A stretch of DNA of 7,405 nt, taken from CAYMSA01 sp964392965 (GTDB lineage: Bacteria > Actinomycetota > Coriobacteriia > Anaerosomatales > Anaerosomataceae). Shown here one piece after another: positions 6,417-7,405 of this stretch. A program made the position numbers and the translations under genes. Location: NCBI GenBank assembly GCA_964392965.1, contig CAYMSA010000075.1, positions 1 to 7,405 on the forward strand, read 5' to 3'. The notes beneath the pieces were generated by a model. It had not been told where the DNA came from. It saw nothing but the letters and a program-made list of their open reading frames with translations, and did not search any database. Position 1 is the stretch's first letter; each line of letters starts with the position of its first letter.

Positions 6417-7232
6417 ATGTGGAGCGGCAAGCACGTGCTCGTCACGGGCGGCTCGAGCGGCGTGGGTCGCTCGGCGGCGCTCGCGGTGGCGCGGGAGGGT
6501 GCGCGTGTGACGGTTCTCGCGCGCGATGAGGCCCGGCTCGCAGCCGTCCGGGCCGAGCTTGAGGGGGTTGCAGCGGGTGGTGCGGGCGATGTCCGCGCGT
6601 TCTCAGCTGACGTGGCCGACTGGCAGGACGTGTCGGCAGCGGTTTCGCAGGCAGCTGAGGAACTCGGGCCCGTGGATGTGCTCCTCGCGTGCGCGGGGTA
6701 CTGCACGCCGCGCCGCTTCGTGGAGGCGGACCCTGCCGAGCTCCGCGATCAGGTCGAGACGAACCTCCTCGGCGCGATACACTCGGCCAGGGCGGTCGCG
6801 CCCGCGATGGTCGACCGCGAGTCGGGCCACATAGCGCTCGTGTCTTCGATGGGCGGCATCATCGGTGTGTACGGCTACGGCGGCTACTCGCCGTCGAAGT
6901 TCGGTGTCGTCGGGCTCGCGGAGGTCCTCCGCTGCGAACTCAAGCCGCACGGCATCGGTGTGACGGTCGTCTGTCCGCCCAACATCGACACGCCCGGCTA
7001 CCACCGTGAACTGGAGACCGAGCCCGCCGAGACCGCCCGCATCAACGGAAGCGCGAAGGCACTCTCGGCCGATGCGGTCGCCGAGCGGATGCTCAGGGGT
7101 GTGGAGCGGGGGGAGTTCCTCGTGGTGCCCGGGACGGGGAATGCGGCTCTCGCGCGGATGAAGGGCGTGGTCCCGGGCCTCTTCCACAGGGTGTTCGACC
7201 GCGCGGTGGCGGCAGTCCGACGGGAGTCATAG
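6417..7232 (+). CDS. Short-chain dehydrogenase/reductase, 3-ketodihydrosphingosine reductase-like
   Basis: NAD(P)-dependent cytosolic oxidoreductase of the classical SDR fold, 271 residues from the ATG at 6417. The cofactor motif TGGSSGVG is at 10-17. LARDEARL with Arg36 suggests NADPH preference. Asp65 (SADVAD) contacts adenine, and ACAG (91-94) replaces the usual NAG. Catalytic tetrad candidates are Asn116, Ser144, Tyr157 and Lys161 (YSPSK). The stretch YSPSKFGVVGLAEVLRCELKP, then CPPNIDTPGY with downstream EPAET, resembles the KDSR branch that reduces 3-ketodihydrosphingosine, but bacterial members may act on other 3-keto lipids or fatty acids, so the substrate is unknown. GGGGG (6406-6410) supports the 6417 start; an in-frame ATG at 6402, one base after the ccmD stop, would add five residues (MRGRG). 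It follows ccmD closely and is probably co-transcribed, with no evident role in haem handling. Confidence 0.92.
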   Translation: MWSGKHVLVTGGSSGVGRSAALAVAREGARVTVLARDEARLAAVRAELEGVAAGGAGDVRAFSADVADWQDVSAAVSQAAEELGPVDVLLACAGYCTPRRFVEADPAELRDQVETNLLGAIHSARAVAPAMVDRESGHIALVSSMGGIIGVYGYGGYSPSKFGVVGLAEVLRCELKPHGIGVTVVCPPNIDTPGYHRELETEPAETARINGSAKALSADAVAERMLRGVERGEFLVVPGTGNAALARMKGVVPGLFHRVFDRAVAAVRRES

Positions 7233-7405
7233 ACGAGTCAGGCGCACGCGAAGGTGTCAGGCAAGCGTACGTTAGAGCTGCGCGTGGAGGACCAGTCGGG
7301 AGCACGCGCCAGGGCGTGCGGCATCCGGAGGAGTGATTGACAAACGCCGGATTGCTCGGCATTGTATACATCTGCGCTGGGCCGTTCGGGGCCGGGTGCA
7401 CGTGA
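7233..7405. other. Non-coding right edge of the window
   Basis: No convincing gene is seen here. GCACGC (7302-7307) and GCGTGC (7314-7319) can form a 6-bp stem with a 6-nt loop and no T-run, a weak candidate for the end of the SDR transcript. A TTGACA hexamer (7337-7342) and a TGTATACA palindrome (7363-7370) lie further on and may belong to the next gene. GTG codons at 7396 and 7402 could be its start but cannot be judged from what is left. Confidence 0.5.
7337..7370 (+). promoter_or_regulatory. Possible promoter/operator for a gene beyond the window
   Basis: TTGACA at 7337-7342 is a perfect -35 hexamer in an otherwise GC-rich region. The best AT-rich match downstream is TATACA (7365-7370), but the gap is 22 bases, longer than the normal 16-18. 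A 17-base gap would give the poor -10 CATTGT (7360-7365). TGTATACA (7363-7370) is a perfect palindrome and could be a repressor site overlapping the promoter. The hexamer and palindrome are seen; promoter activity is inferred. Confidence 0.3.

Noticed and set aside
5660..6706. 348-codon antisense frame across ccmC, ccmD and the SDR
   Set aside because: Spans three well-supported genes on the other strand and has shadow-like composition.
7302..7319. Intrinsic terminator after the SDR gene
   Set aside because: The stem is only 6 bp with no T-run and lies about 70 bases after the stop; too weak to call.
7337..7405. Tiny 22-residue ORF from TTG at 7337 ending in TGA at the last base, and an open GTG frame from 7333
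   Set aside because: The GGAGGA (7327-7332) is too close to either start, the product is too short to judge, and the TTG frame overlaps the promoter-like elements. Nothing beyond the edge is visible to support either.

Overview
The window is high-GC bacterial DNA, by eye about two thirds G+C. It holds the 3' end of groEL followed by a compact, same-strand cytochrome c maturation (Ccm, System I) gene cluster and a short-chain dehydrogenase gene. The heavy G/C third-position bias and frequent GTG starts fit a high-GC lineage. A Coriobacteriia-like or other deep-branching actinobacterium with c-type cytochromes is my best guess, but this is inference; a GC-rich deltaproteobacterium or Chloroflexi-like organism cannot be excluded.

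Layout: (1) 1-584, C-terminal third of the chaperonin GroEL, ending in a Gly-Gly-Met tail. (2) 585-838, an intergenic region that opens with two back-to-back hairpins (596-619 and 620-655, probable groEL terminator) and then carries the leader of the next operon. (3) 839-6400, ccmE-ccmF-ccmA-ccmB-ccmC-ccmD, all on the + strand with short gaps (ccmA and ccmB abut exactly). (4) About 6417-7232, an SDR oxidoreductase resembling 3-ketodihydrosphingosine reductases. (5) 7233-7405, a non-coding edge with a TTGACA hexamer and a TGTATACA palindrome that may belong to the next gene.

How the genes should work together: CcmA (ATPase) and CcmB (membrane subunit) form the ABC complex that, with CcmC and the small CcmD, loads haem onto the chaperone CcmE on the outer face of the membrane and releases it. 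CcmF then takes haem from holo-CcmE and attaches it to apocytochrome c. The haem-attachment site of CcmE is C-P-S-K-Y (CxxxY) rather than the classical HxxxY. This marks the variant System I known from archaea and some bacteria, which characteristically lacks CcmH. No ccmG, ccmH or ccmI is seen in this window.

The most unusual points are architectural. CcmE appears to be a tandem duplication of the OB-fold domain, with a second copy that stops where the haem motif should be. CcmC carries an extra extracytoplasmic beta-rich domain of roughly 85 residues between its first two membrane segments, and that domain opens in a way reminiscent of CcmE. Together these suggest an elaborated haem-handover apparatus. 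No mobile elements, CRISPR arrays, tRNA or rRNA genes were seen.
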